From Ketobacter sp963922875 (GTDB lineage Bacteria > Pseudomonadota > Gammaproteobacteria > Pseudomonadales > Ketobacteraceae): a stretch of 64,000 bases of DNA. This document shows, one piece after another, positions 9,314-18,554 of this stretch. The position numbers and the translations under genes were made by a program. Below the pieces are notes generated by a model. The model did no database searches, was not told where the DNA came from, and was given only the letters and a program-made list of their open reading frames with translations. How positions within the stretch are numbered: the stretch's first letter is position 1; each line of letters starts with the position of its first letter. The stretch covers positions 248,001-312,000 of the forward strand of contig CAWUJH010000003.1 in the NCBI GenBank assembly GCA_963922875.1, given 5' to 3'.

Positions 9314-9910
9314 CTAGGCTAAGCCTAACTGCTTGGCGATTACTACGGCCTGAGTGCGGCTTTTCACCCCTAGTTTCGCGAATATGTTTGAATTGTAATT
9401 TTTTATGGTGCCCAGGGATAAATGCAAGTCCTCGGCGATTTCTCTATTACTCTTTCCCGCAACCATACTTTTAAGGACTTCGTGTTCTTTTTGGGTGAGT
9501 GATTGGTGTTCCGTATAGCTATCTGGATTAGGAAAAGCAGGCAGCCCTGAAAGGACTTGATGGATGGTCTCAATAAGGTCATCCACTTTGGCGTCTTTGA
9601 GCAAGTAACCGTTAGCACCAACGCTTTTTCCAATACCTAGAGTATTAGGTTCATCAAAAGTTGTTAGCAATAATACTGGCGTATTATTTCCTTGAGCGCG
9701 TAATTTGCGGACGGCCTCCAACCCCGACATTTCCGGCATTCGAATGTCCATTAATACGATATCCACATCGGGGTTTTCGCTGATGCTGGTTAATGCCTGG
9801 TGGCCGTTTTCGGCGGTAGCAATGATGTCAAATTCGCCAGACATAGTGAGTAAGGTTGCAATGCCTTCTCGCACCAGACCCTGGTCATCTACGATAATGA
9901 CTTTGATCAT
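9314..9910 (-). CDS. NarL/FixJ-family response regulator
   Basis: This 198-residue transcription factor has a receiver domain with the acidic pair D8/D9, the phospho-acceptor D55 (IVLMDIRMPE), T83/T84 and K105 (GYLLKDA). A LuxR-type helix-turn-helix follows at ~138-196 (LTQKEHEVLKSMVAGKSN). The gene overlaps the kinase gene by 4 bases, so the two form one two-component pair. The immediately downstream TRAP-type transporter genes are the natural candidate target. All phosphorylation residues are present, so it should be a normal phosphorylated regulator. Confidence 0.93.
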   Translation of the reverse strand: MIKVIIVDDQGLVREGIATLLTMSGEFDIIATAENGHQALTSISENPDVDIVLMDIRMPEMSGLEAVRKLRAQGNNTPVLLLTTFDEPNTLGIGKSVGANGYLLKDAKVDDLIETIHQVLSGLPAFPNPDSYTEHQSLTQKEHEVLKSMVAGKSNREIAEDLHLSLGTIKNYNSNIFAKLGVKSRTQAVVIAKQLGLA

Positions 9911-11145
9911 AGTTGCTCTATTGGGATTGAAATATCGACGGAATAGCCCTCATTGGTTTGAAAATAAGTGTTAACTGTACCCTTCAATAGTGCTACGCGT
10001 TCAGCTATTCCTAATAGCCCGAAGCCAGTTTCATTTTTCGGTTTTTGGTTGCCGTTATCCTGAACTTTAATCAATAGTTGGTTGTTTTGTACATTAATAT
10101 CAATCACCATTTTGCTGGCGTCACTGTGTTTAATGGTATTGGTAATACATTCCTTGATAACGTGAACAAGTTCATCGGCCTGCTCTAGATGAGGTATCTC
10201 CTGATCTTCGCAGTAGTTTAGCTCAATGGCTAACCCACTGAACCCATTAGTCATTTGGCGTAGAGTGGTCAGGAGTTCTTGCTCTCCTTCTGAACGTAAT
10301 TTGTAAACCGCTTGGCGCAGTGCCTTAAACAAATCCCGGGTTGATTCCTGGGCTTTTGCAATCTGTTCTTGTAGGGCAGGGGAATGGGTAGTGGAAGCCA
10401 ATTTATCACTAATTTGTAGCTGTAATGATAGCGCGGCCAGGTTGTGCCCCATTTGATCATGCAGGTCACGACCAATACGCAGTCGCTCATTTTGGGTAGC
10501 AATGTGTTCAATGGTGTTTTGAGCCAGTTTTAATTCATCATTACTGTTGCGCAGGGCGCGCTGGCTGAGTAGTTCCATATTGGTGGATAACACCAGGCCC
10601 CAGCAGGTCACTCCAAAACAACATAAGGCAAACCAGTAGGCTTCTGGCGCTGGTGAGCTGGAATTCCAAGCGTAAATGCCGGTGCTTAAAAGAATGGTGG
10701 AAAAGGCGACACCGGAAGGTTGCCGTACCAATGGCACGGTATAAATTAATAGAAAGGCGCCGAGCAGTGGATCTATTTCGGAGGCTTCATTCACTAGGCG
10801 CTGCAAGGCATAGACCGTACTGATGCCCAGTGTAAACAGAACCCAGAAAATGCCGTCGAGGAGTTTTGTGGGTAAGTGGTGGTCAATGGGGCTTTTTTGT
10901 GACAGGCACCATGTGCCCAATGCAGTAAAGATAATGCCATTCAACAACGCCACTACAAGTACTGTAATGAAGTTTGCGCTATGGTCGTTCTGCACCAGAA
11001 AGTAGGTTAAATTAAAAAAACCAATATGCCATGCAGCAATACCAAAACCGATGAGAATACGGAGACGAATGGTCGTGCTTAATCGATCTTGCCAGCGGCC
11101 TAAAAGAAGTGTTTTTAAATTTAACATGTAAACGGCTGGGACCAA
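9907..11145 (-). CDS. Membrane sensor histidine kinase (HisKA_3/DesK-like)
   Basis: The N-terminal ~190 residues hold about six hydrophobic segments and no obvious periplasmic domain, as in DesK-like sensors. The dimerisation/phosphoacceptor segment RIGRDLHDQMGHNL places the histidine at residue 229. The ATPase domain has the N-box ECITNTIKHSDA, KVQDNG and the G-box ETGFGLLGIAERV. An alternative start is the ATG seven codons in (MLNLKTLLL). It is the partner of the overlapping response regulator and begins about 50 bases after the pilD stop. The stimulus cannot be read from the sequence; a membrane or transport-linked cue is plausible. Confidence 0.92.
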   Translation of the reverse strand: MVPAVYMLNLKTLLLGRWQDRLSTTIRLRILIGFGIAAWHIGFFNLTYFLVQNDHSANFITVLVVALLNGIIFTALGTWCLSQKSPIDHHLPTKLLDGIFWVLFTLGISTVYALQRLVNEASEIDPLLGAFLLIYTVPLVRQPSGVAFSTILLSTGIYAWNSSSPAPEAYWFALCCFGVTCWGLVLSTNMELLSQRALRNSNDELKLAQNTIEHIATQNERLRIGRDLHDQMGHNLAALSLQLQISDKLASTTHSPALQEQIAKAQESTRDLFKALRQAVYKLRSEGEQELLTTLRQMTNGFSGLAIELNYCEDQEIPHLEQADELVHVIKECITNTIKHSDASKMVIDINVQNNQLLIKVQDNGNQKPKNETGFGLLGIAERVALLKGTVNTYFQTNEGYSVDISIPIEQL

Positions 11146-11195
11146 ATTCTCGGCAGGCTTTCGCGCAGATTATCATGGTACTGAAGACTTGCCAA

Positions 11196-12104
11196 TTACA
11201 GCAGATAGTCCTGGTAGGCTTGGCTTAACTCTGGACCCCACATAAAGGCAATCCAGCCAGCCGCCGCCAAATATGGCCCAAAGGGGATAGGGATATTTCT
11301 ATCGCGCCCCAAAACCATGATCAAGGTAATTCCTACAATCGCACCCACAAAGGACGACAGGATTATTATCATTAACAGTGATTGCCAGCCCATCCAGGCA
11401 CCCAGTGCGGCTAATAATTTAAAATCACCATAACCCATGCCTTCCTTTCCAGTAGTGAGTTTAAATAACCAATAAATACTCCACAAACTGAGATAGCCCG
11501 CCACGGCGCCTAAAACCGCATCGTTTAAGGACACGAACATAGATTGGGAATTTAACAGGATACCTAGCCATAGCAGAGGAAGGGTGAGTTGATCAGGTAA
11601 AAGCTTATGATCAAAATCGATCATAGTGAGACAGATCAGCACCCAGGTAAACACTAAGCCAGCGGCAGTAAGCCAGGAAACTCCAAAATAACAGGCAATC
11701 CAGGCGGATAAAACACCGGTTACGATTTCGATGATGGGATAACGGAGTGAGATGGCTTTCTTGCAGCCGCTGCATTTGCCCCGTAGGGCGATATAACTAA
11801 CCACGGGCACATTCTCATACCAACGGATTTTGTGGCCGCAAGCCGGGCAGCGGGAGTCGGGTTTGGCTAAGGTAAATGGTGGCTCTGGTAGTTTTCCGGG
11901 GTTTGATTGTATGGCCTCTGGCACTTCACCGTAGGTCTCTTTAATAAAATCACGGCAGTTATCCAGCCATTCCAGTTGCATTATCACCGGTAGGCGGTAA
12001 ATGACTACATTAAAAAAACTGCCAAAGGTGAGCCCTAATAAAAAAATAACCCCGACGAAGTAGGCGGGGTTATGGGTAAAAAAATCAAAAAATAGAGTGA
12101 GCAT
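11196..12104 (-). CDS. pilD: Type IV prepilin peptidase/N-methyltransferase PilD
   Basis: PilD cleaves the leader of type IV prepilins (and type II secretion pseudopilins) and methylates the new N-terminal phenylalanine. The protein shows the zinc-binding CPAC...CSGC pair in the N-terminal methyltransferase region, the catalytic aspartates in DFDHKLLPD and GYGDFKLLA, and about eight membrane segments. The longer frame to 12170 begins inside pilC; the ATG at 12104 (MLTLFFDFF) fits known PilD N-termini and gives about 302 residues. It closes the pilB-pilC-pilD operon. Confidence 0.95.
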   Translation of the reverse strand: MLTLFFDFFTHNPAYFVGVIFLLGLTFGSFFNVVIYRLPVIMQLEWLDNCRDFIKETYGEVPEAIQSNPGKLPEPPFTLAKPDSRCPACGHKIRWYENVPVVSYIALRGKCSGCKKAISLRYPIIEIVTGVLSAWIACYFGVSWLTAAGLVFTWVLICLTMIDFDHKLLPDQLTLPLLWLGILLNSQSMFVSLNDAVLGAVAGYLSLWSIYWLFKLTTGKEGMGYGDFKLLAALGAWMGWQSLLMIIILSSFVGAIVGITLIMVLGRDRNIPIPFGPYLAAAGWIAFMWGPELSQAYQDYLL

Positions 12105-12123
12105 GAGGCGGATTGGTTCTCCT

Positions 12124-13380
12124 TTACACCACGGAACCCAATTGGAAGATGGGCAGATACATGGCCACAATCAAGCCGCCAACTAAAACGCCGAGTACCG
12201 CCATGATTAAGGGTTCCAATAGGCTGGTTAAGCCGTCTACGGCGTTATCCACTTCATCTTCATAATAGGTGGCTACTTTGTCGAGCATGGTATCCAAAGC
12301 ACCAGACTCTTCACCGATAGCGGTCATCTGGATGGCCATAGAAGGAAACACCCCGGTGGAGCGCATGGAAAAGTTTAACTGGGTTCCGCTGGAAACTTCC
12401 TCTTTGACCTTAAGTACTGCATTGCGGTAAACCACATTTCCCGTAGCACCCGCAACGGATTCCAAGGCTTCAACCAGCGGTACACCTGCGGCGAAGGTAG
12501 TGGCCAGCGTTCGAGCGAAACGTGCGATGGTAGCTTTGAAGAGAATATCGCCCACTACAGGCAACTTCAGCATAGCCCTATCCACTGAATCACGGAAGGC
12601 TTCGGATCTCTTTCTGGCCTGACCAAAGCCATAACCAAGAGTAATACCTCCGACTATTAAGGCGAGCCACCAGGTTTGCACCCATTTCGAGAGGTTGATG
12701 ACCATTTGAGTAAATGCTGGTAGTTCGGCACCGAATCCCGCAAACAGCTCTTCGAAAGTAGGTACCACTTTTATTAGCAAAATGGCGGTAACGATAACGG
12801 CCACCACAACAACCGCAATGGGGTATTTGACGGCTTTTTTGATCTTGGCCTTTAGCGCTTCGGTTTTCTCTTTATAAATGGCCACTCGATCCAGCATTGT
12901 TTCCAAAGCGCCAGACTGTTCACCTGAATCCACCAGACTCACAAATAAGTCATCAAAATAATCGGGATGGGCTTTCATGGCTGTAGCCAGGTTATTACCC
13001 CCTTCAATATCTGATTTGATTTTTAACAGCAACTCACGCATGGACGGGTTATCATGGCCATCGGCTACGATATCGAAGGACTGCACCAAGGGAACCCCAG
13101 CCTTCATCATGGTGGCCAATTGCCGGGTAAACACGGCCACATCCATGGGTGTTATTTTCTTTTTACGGGCGCCTAACCCTGAGCCTGATTTTTTCCTGAC
13201 TTTTTTGGCGACAATGCCCTGTTTGCGGAGCTCAGCTTTTACCAAGGTAATATTCTGGCCAGGAATCTCACCCTTGACCTTTTTGCCCTTTCTATCCGCA
13301 CCTTCCCAAGCAAACATTTGAATCTTGGGAGCTGGAGCCGATTTCGCCTTTTTGGTTTGCGCATGTGCTGCCGTAGCCAT
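12124..13380 (-). CDS. pilC: Type IV pilus inner-membrane platform protein PilC
   Basis: PilC is the integral inner-membrane platform that couples the PilB/PilT motors to pilin assembly. The 418-residue protein has the two tandem GspF domains: the first carries FTRQLATMMKAGVPLVQSFD and the second FARTLATTFAAGVPLVEALE. Three membrane segments occur at ~180-210, ~230-250 and the C-terminus. A lysine-rich N-terminal segment of ~60 residues precedes the first GspF domain, as in pseudomonad PilC. It starts 2 bases after the pilB stop. Confidence 0.97.
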   Translation of the reverse strand: MATAAHAQTKKAKSAPAPKIQMFAWEGADRKGKKVKGEIPGQNITLVKAELRKQGIVAKKVRKKSGSGLGARKKKITPMDVAVFTRQLATMMKAGVPLVQSFDIVADGHDNPSMRELLLKIKSDIEGGNNLATAMKAHPDYFDDLFVSLVDSGEQSGALETMLDRVAIYKEKTEALKAKIKKAVKYPIAVVVVAVIVTAILLIKVVPTFEELFAGFGAELPAFTQMVINLSKWVQTWWLALIVGGITLGYGFGQARKRSEAFRDSVDRAMLKLPVVGDILFKATIARFARTLATTFAAGVPLVEALESVAGATGNVVYRNAVLKVKEEVSSGTQLNFSMRSTGVFPSMAIQMTAIGEESGALDTMLDKVATYYEDEVDNAVDGLTSLLEPLIMAVLGVLVGGLIVAMYLPIFQLGSVV

Positions 13381-13382
13381 TC

Positions 13383-15101
13383 TTAATGCCCTGTGGTTAC
13401 GCGGTTAACTTCTTCGAGGCTGGTAAGGCCATCTTTTACTTTTTTCAGGCCGCTGGCACGAAGGTCATTAAATCCCGCCGCCCGAGCTGCATCGGCAATC
13501 TGAATAGCATTGCCTTCTTCCATTATAATCCGAGAAATGCCATCGGTGACCTTAACAACCTCATAAATGCCCACTCTTCCTTTGTACCCGTTCACACATT
13601 TATCACAACCCTGGGGGCCATATACGGTAAAAGTGCCAAGCTCTTCCTTCTTAAAACCTTCTGATATAAGGGTCTCATTGGGGATATCTACGGGCTTTTT
13701 ACAATGTTTGCACAATCTGCGGGCCAAACGCTGGGCAATAATTAAAGACACTGAGGTGGCAATATTAAACGCTGGAACGCCCATATTACGTAACCGGGTT
13801 AAGGTTTCCGGGGCGCTATTGGTATGCAGTGTTGATAAAACCAAGTGACCGGTTTGTGCCGCTTTGATAGCAATTTCGGCGGTCTCCAGGTCTCGAATCT
13901 CACCCACCATCACCACGTCAGGGTCTTGCCGTAAGAACGCGCGCAAGGCTGAGCCAAAGTTCAAGCCGACTTTATTGTTCACATTGACCTGATTAACACC
14001 TTCCAGGTTAATTTCGGCAGGATCTTCCGCGGTGGAGATATTACGTTCAGGGGTGTTGAGTATATTCAACCCTGTATACAGGGAAACGGTCTTACCGGAA
14101 CCTGTGGGACCGGTCACCAGAATCATCCCTTGTGGCTGCTCTAAGGCGTCCATAAAGAGTTGTTTTTGCTCCTCCTCGTAACCCAGCATATCGATACCGA
14201 GTTTGGCACTGTCGGGGTCGAGAATCCGCAGTACGATTTTCTCACCAAAAAGGGTAGGGAGGGTGTTAACCCGGAAATCGATGGCACGAGTCTTTGAGAG
14301 TTTTAACTTAATCCGGCCATCCTGAGGTACCCGTCGCTCCGATATATCGAGCTGTGACATAACTTTTAAGCGGGCTGAAAACTTTGAGGCCAGGTTCACT
14401 GGTGGGCGAGCGGCTTCCTGTAGGATGCCATCAGTACGAAAGCGAATTCGATACGCTTTTTCGTATGGCTCAAAGTGAATATCCGAGGCCCCGAGTTTTA
14501 TCGCATCCAGTAGAATTTTGTTGATGAACCGGACAATGGGCGCGTCATCGGCTGCGTCGGTGGCTGCGTCTCCCTCATCATTTCTATCTCCACCTGCCTC
14601 AATATCGAGATCGTCAAGATCGGCATCACCCAGATCATTAAAACTGGTATCCCGGTTATCCAGATACCGGTCGATAGCGGCATCCAGTTTATCCTCGTCA
14701 ACTATTATGGCTTCGGTGCTAAGGCCGGTATTGAACTTTATTTCATCGAGGGCCTGTAAGTTGGTGGGATCAGTTACCGCTATAAACAATCGTGTTCCCC
14801 GTTTTGATATAGGTAACGCGCGGTGCTTTCGAACCAGCTTCTCGCTGACAAGCTCTTTGGGGAATGAATCCACCGAAATGGTATCCAGATCAATGATCGG
14901 GGTACCGAATTCTTCCGCCGCGGCCATGGCGATGGTGCGTGCCGGCACTAGCTTATTCTGAACCAAATAGGTAATTAGTGGGATCTTTTGCTTTTTTGCT
15001 GTTTCCATAGCATCAACAATGGTGTTTTGTTCTATGGCACCATCTTGGTAGAGCTTTCGAGCTAAGCCGCTTAAATTGGCTGTTGGATTCATGCCAGACA
15101 C
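13383..15101 (-). CDS. pilB: Type IV pilus extension ATPase PilB
   Basis: PilB is the cytoplasmic hexameric ATPase that powers pilus extension. The 572-residue protein contains the N-terminal MshEN/GspE_N domain (~50-130), an acidic Asp-rich linker near 155-185, the Walker A box GPTGSGKT, the Asp and His boxes (QDPDVVMVGEIRD; TGHLVLSTLHTN) and a four-cysteine zinc motif (CKHC...CDKC) near the C-terminus. It is the first gene of pilBCD and is divergent from pilA across a 303-base gap. Confidence 0.97.
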   Translation of the reverse strand: MSGMNPTANLSGLARKLYQDGAIEQNTIVDAMETAKKQKIPLITYLVQNKLVPARTIAMAAAEEFGTPIIDLDTISVDSFPKELVSEKLVRKHRALPISKRGTRLFIAVTDPTNLQALDEIKFNTGLSTEAIIVDEDKLDAAIDRYLDNRDTSFNDLGDADLDDLDIEAGGDRNDEGDAATDAADDAPIVRFINKILLDAIKLGASDIHFEPYEKAYRIRFRTDGILQEAARPPVNLASKFSARLKVMSQLDISERRVPQDGRIKLKLSKTRAIDFRVNTLPTLFGEKIVLRILDPDSAKLGIDMLGYEEEQKQLFMDALEQPQGMILVTGPTGSGKTVSLYTGLNILNTPERNISTAEDPAEINLEGVNQVNVNNKVGLNFGSALRAFLRQDPDVVMVGEIRDLETAEIAIKAAQTGHLVLSTLHTNSAPETLTRLRNMGVPAFNIATSVSLIIAQRLARRLCKHCKKPVDIPNETLISEGFKKEELGTFTVYGPQGCDKCVNGYKGRVGIYEVVKVTDGISRIIMEEGNAIQIADAARAAGFNDLRASGLKKVKDGLTSLEEVNRVTTGH

Positions 15102-15404
15102 TACTTCCCGTAATAGTTTCTAAAATAACTTCATCTAATGGTAGTTCAATTGTGGCAGCAATCTAAACAGATTATGTAGATTTTCAAGTGACAAAAAATG
15201 TCACCTAGTGACGTTGGCTGTTGGTGTTGGCGTTACAGCTCTGTTGTTTGATTGAAATTTAATCGGATGAGGCGATTGATTTCTCAAGGGTTTTGAAATT
15301 CCTATGAGCTTGGCATGTTAAGTGCTTTTGAAGTATCAGTTGGTTGGCATAAGTGCCGATGTCAGCTCAAATAGAATGTTGTTCGATATCATTGGAGATT
15401 CATT
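15102..15404. other. Divergent pilB/pilA regulatory region
   Basis: This gene-free stretch separates the two pilus transcription units. On the plus strand it contains the sigma-54 element described separately (15310-15326). The bases between 15160 and 15260 hold short direct similarities around GTGAC (tgacaaaaaatgtcacctagtgacg in outline), which could be activator-binding repeats, but I cannot identify a PilR site with confidence. I see no RNA gene. Confidence 0.5.
15310..15326 (+). promoter_or_regulatory. Sigma-54 promoter of pilA
   Basis: TTGGCATGTTAAGTGCT matches the -24/-12 pattern: the GG at 15312-15313 and the GC at 15324-15325 are exactly 10 bases apart. Transcription would begin near 15337, about 68 bases before the pilA ATG. 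RpoN control of pilA with the PilS/PilR pair is established in Pseudomonas; no pilS/pilR genes lie in this window. Confidence 0.8.
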
Positions 15405-15845
15405 ATGTACAAGCAAGCGCAAAAAGGTTTTACCTTAATAGAATTAATGATTGTTGTGGCCATCATCGGTATTTTGGCGGCTGTGGCAATTCCTGCTTAT
15501 AACGACTATACAGTGCGAGCAAAAGTATCTGAAGGTATTGGTTTTGCTGCGGCAGCAAAAACTTCAGTATCTGAATACTATCAAGCGATGGGTAACATGC
15601 CGAGTTCGGCTACTCAGGCGGGACTGGGTAGCTCTATTACGAGCCAATACGTAAGTGCTTTAACCTATTCGGGCTCAGGAACTTCTGGTGTAGTGACCGT
15701 TGCGTTTAACGCGATTGGTGGTGATGTTACTGCTGGAGACACTTTGGTGTTTACTGGATTAGGTCGTCCTAACGGTGTTGATTGGGCATGCGACACTGGT
15801 GGAACCTTGGCGCAGAAATATCGCCCTGCAAACTGCCGTCAATAA
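15405..15845 (+). CDS. pilA: Type IV major pilin PilA
   Basis: This is a type IVa pilin precursor of 146 residues. The eight-residue basic leader MYKQAQKG is followed by the prepilin peptidase site G|FTLIE with the conserved glutamate at +5, then the hydrophobic spine IVVAIIGILAAVAIPAYNDY. The C-terminal part carries a disulfide pair (WACD...ANCRQ) that forms the usual D-region loop. A GGAG ribosome site lies ahead of the ATG. It has its own sigma-54 promoter and a strong terminator right after the stop. PilB, PilC and PilD are encoded divergently. Confidence 0.97.
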   Translation: MYKQAQKGFTLIELMIVVAIIGILAAVAIPAYNDYTVRAKVSEGIGFAAAAKTSVSEYYQAMGNMPSSATQAGLGSSITSQYVSALTYSGSGTSGVVTVAFNAIGGDVTAGDTLVFTGLGRPNGVDWACDTGGTLAQKYRPANCRQ

Positions 15846-15872
15846 TCAAGTTGAATTTGAAGTAAGTTAATT

Positions 15873-15906
15873 AATAGAGGGTGCTGATAAGGCACCCTCT
15901 ATTGTT
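15873..15906 (+). terminator. Rho-independent terminator after pilA
   Basis: A perfect 12-base-pair stem (15873-15884 with 15892-15903), loop TGATAAG, is followed by a modestly T-rich stretch (attgttgttt). It lies 28 bases after the pilA stop and separates pilA from the downstream membrane-protein gene. Confidence 0.9.
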
Positions 15907-15926
15907 GTTTGGTGTTTTATTATTAT

Positions 15927-17714
15927 ATGATCTCCATTCGTAATACGATTTTTGTAATTCTCGCTGTTTGTGGTCTTATTGCCATCGTGGCTTATTTACC
16001 AGTGGTTAATTTTGACTTTGTCTGGGACGACAAGATGGTGCTCGTGGATTCCGCAAAGCTGCGTTCGGGTAGCTGGACAGGAGTCTTTACCGAACCCTTT
16101 TTTCTGATAGACAGTTATTACAGACCTTTGGTTTTGTTCAGCTTTATGATCGATGTTAACTTGAGTGGCCTTAGTGCAATGTGGCTACATAGTGTTAACC
16201 TTCTAATTTTCATTTGCAATTCAGGGCTGGTCTTCATGCTTGCAAGACAAATAGCCAGCCATACTCATCAAGAAGCTCTCGAGAAAAGTAATCTTCTTCG
16301 GCTTGTACCTTGGTTGGCCATGTCGATTTACTTTATTCATCCACTGAATATTGAATCAACGGCATGGATTTCTGGCCGGTTTGATTTGCTAGTCACCATG
16401 TTTCTGTTGATCACTCTCGTATTGGATGGCATTGAGTCGAGACTAAAATTCAAACCGCTATTGATGTTCATTTCATATTTAGCCGCTTGTCTTTGTAAAG
16501 AAATGGCGGTTACATTACCCATTATTTTATTTGGCATACATTATTTGAAATCAAAGTCAGAACAAAGTTTTATCAATAACACATTCTCAATAGTTAAAGA
16601 AAACATCACTATTTATTTAGCATTGTTTTTGGCTGGCGTGTGTTATTTGGTGTTGCGACTCAATGCGATGGGAGCTTTATTGCAGCCTGCTGATGATTTT
16701 TATATGGGTACCGCCCTGCAGCATCTTCTGTTATCAGCAAAAGCCTTTGGCATGTATTTCTTCTCCGCTGTGCTACCATTCGCTTTTTCTTCACCCATTC
16801 ACAAAGAATATTTTCCGATACAGCTTCACGACCGATTTGCTTGGGTGTCACTTGCGATACTGTTAATTGGTATCAGCTACAGCTTGTATTATTTAGTTTT
16901 GGGAAAACGTAGGCCGTATGCTGTTTTGGCGCTGCTATTTATTGTTGCGCTGATTCCAGTGCTGCATATCAAACCCATACCTATCGATGAAAATATCATT
17001 CAGGAACGCTTTATGGCGTTTCCTCTCGTTTTCTTCTCCATATTATCTTCACTTTTGTTGGTCAGGTTATTAACAGAAGTGAATTTCAGCAAATTTGTGC
17101 GTTCGTCATTGCTGGGAGTGTTTTCCCTTTGGTTAATCTCGTCGTCACTAATACTTTTCACGCAAATTCCCTTATGGCGGGATAATCTCGTGTTCTGGCA
17201 CTGGGCTCGTCAGATGGCGCCAAATTCTGCTTTAGTGGCAGTCAATATGGCTTCCGAGTTAACCAGTAGAGGTGAGTTTGAGGAAGCTAAAGAGTTGGCC
17301 TTATTGGCTAATGGGTTAAAAGAGGGCTCATATCCCGGCTCGATCATTCTGGCTAATATTTATATGGTGACTGACGAGCTTGATAAAGCAAAGCAAACCA
17401 TTGAAACACTGTTAAATTCGCCGCTCGACTTTAATGGGATTACCTTAAAGGAAACCATCAACACCTACGGGATAATCCATCAGAAAATGGGTGATAACAC
17501 CAAGGCTTTAGATATATTCACAGATATTCTGGATGAAGACCCCATTTATTTCCAAGCATTAGTCAATCGAGGATCTTCTTACTACTGCTTGGGTTTAGTA
17601 TCGAGCGCAAAGGGCGATTGGGATAAAGCATTGCTCCTAATGCCTTCCAATGTAAAAGAGTCATATATCGACCAATTTGAGCAGGTTCTAGCAGGAAAGA
17701 AGTTTTGTAATTAA
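15927..17714 (+). CDS. TMTC/PMT-like multi-pass membrane protein with C-terminal TPRs, candidate pilin glycosyltransferase
   Basis: The protein is about 595 residues. Roughly the first 420 are a polytopic membrane domain with WDDK at 33-36 and YYRPL at 64-68, a pattern seen in TMTC/GT-C O-mannosyltransferase-like proteins (acidic pair in the first lumenal/periplasmic loop). The last ~170 residues look like tetratricopeptide repeats. The ATG at 15927 is chosen over a TTG six codons upstream; no clear ribosome site is visible. The gene directly follows pilA, where pilin-modifying enzymes often sit, so an O-glycosyltransferase acting on PilA is a reasonable inference, but it is not shown. A terminator separates the two genes. 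It converges with nadC 6 bases away. Confidence 0.7.
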   Translation: MISIRNTIFVILAVCGLIAIVAYLPVVNFDFVWDDKMVLVDSAKLRSGSWTGVFTEPFFLIDSYYRPLVLFSFMIDVNLSGLSAMWLHSVNLLIFICNSGLVFMLARQIASHTHQEALEKSNLLRLVPWLAMSIYFIHPLNIESTAWISGRFDLLVTMFLLITLVLDGIESRLKFKPLLMFISYLAACLCKEMAVTLPIILFGIHYLKSKSEQSFINNTFSIVKENITIYLALFLAGVCYLVLRLNAMGALLQPADDFYMGTALQHLLLSAKAFGMYFFSAVLPFAFSSPIHKEYFPIQLHDRFAWVSLAILLIGISYSLYYLVLGKRRPYAVLALLFIVALIPVLHIKPIPIDENIIQERFMAFPLVFFSILSSLLLVRLLTEVNFSKFVRSSLLGVFSLWLISSSLILFTQIPLWRDNLVFWHWARQMAPNSALVAVNMASELTSRGEFEEAKELALLANGLKEGSYPGSIILANIYMVTDELDKAKQTIETLLNSPLDFNGITLKETINTYGIIHQKMGDNTKALDIFTDILDEDPIYFQALVNRGSSYYCLGLVSSAKGDWDKALLLMPSNVKESYIDQFEQVLAGKKFCN

Positions 17715-17720
17715 GTTTGT

Positions 17721-18554
17721 CTACACAATCCGCAACGATAAATCCACAGCCTTGCAATCCTTCGTCAGCCTGCCGATGGAAATATAATCAACACCGGTCT
17801 CAGCAATAGCCTTTAGCGTCGCCTCCGTCACGCCACCCGAGGCTTCCAGCTTGGCCCTTCCGGCGGTAATGGCCACAGAGCGCTTCATTTCTTCCAGAGT
17901 AAACTCATCCAGCATAATAATGTCTGCATTGGCGTCTAACGCTTGTTGAAGCTCCGTCAAGGTTTCCACTTCCACTTCAATCGGCTTGCCGGGAGCGGTT
18001 TCTCTGGCGGTGTTGACAGCGTTGGCAATTCCGCCACAAGCCGCTATGTGATTCTCTTTAATCAGGAAAGCATCATACAGCCCTATTCGGTGGTTGTAGC
18101 ACCCGCCGCAAGTGACGGCGTATTTCTGCGCGGTACGCAAGCCCGGTAAAGTTTTTCGGGTGTCTAGCAGTTTCACTGTGGTGCCAGCGACCATATCGGC
18201 GTACTGGCGGCACAAGGTGGCGGTACCCGACAAGGTTTGGAGAAAGTTCAAGGCGCAGCGCTCACCAGTGAGTATGCTGCGGGCATTGCCTTCCAGTTCA
18301 AACAATACCTGATTGGGGGCTACCTCGTCACCGTCACTCACATGCCATGTGATGGCGACCTTGGGGTCCAACTGACGGAAAACTTCGTTTACCCATTCAA
18401 TACCGCAAATGATGGCGTGGTCCCGGCATATGGTTCTGGCTTGCGCTTGTTCCTGAGCGGGGATCAGTTGGGCGGTAATATCACCGTCTCTAATATCTTC
18501 TTGTAAGGCAAACGCTACGGTTGCTTTTATATCGTCGAGTCGAAAATCACTCAT
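17721..18554 (-). CDS. nadC: Nicotinate-nucleotide pyrophosphorylase (carboxylating), quinolinate phosphoribosyltransferase
   Basis: NadC converts quinolinate and PRPP to nicotinate mononucleotide and CO2 in de novo NAD synthesis. The 277-residue protein shows LLDTRKTLPGLR and GGCYNHRIGLYDAFLIKENH (active-site lysine and arginine segments), VEVETLTEL, IIMLDEFTLEEM and LEASGGVTEATL in the family order. It starts by overlapping the 3' end of the AgcS gene by 4 bases, so the two are co-translated. Confidence 0.97.
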   Translation of the reverse strand: MSDFRLDDIKATVAFALQEDIRDGDITAQLIPAQEQAQARTICRDHAIICGIEWVNEVFRQLDPKVAITWHVSDGDEVAPNQVLFELEGNARSILTGERCALNFLQTLSGTATLCRQYADMVAGTTVKLLDTRKTLPGLRTAQKYAVTCGGCYNHRIGLYDAFLIKENHIAACGGIANAVNTARETAPGKPIEVEVETLTELQQALDANADIIMLDEFTLEEMKRSVAITAGRAKLEASGGVTEATLKAIAETGVDYISIGRLTKDCKAVDLSLRIV

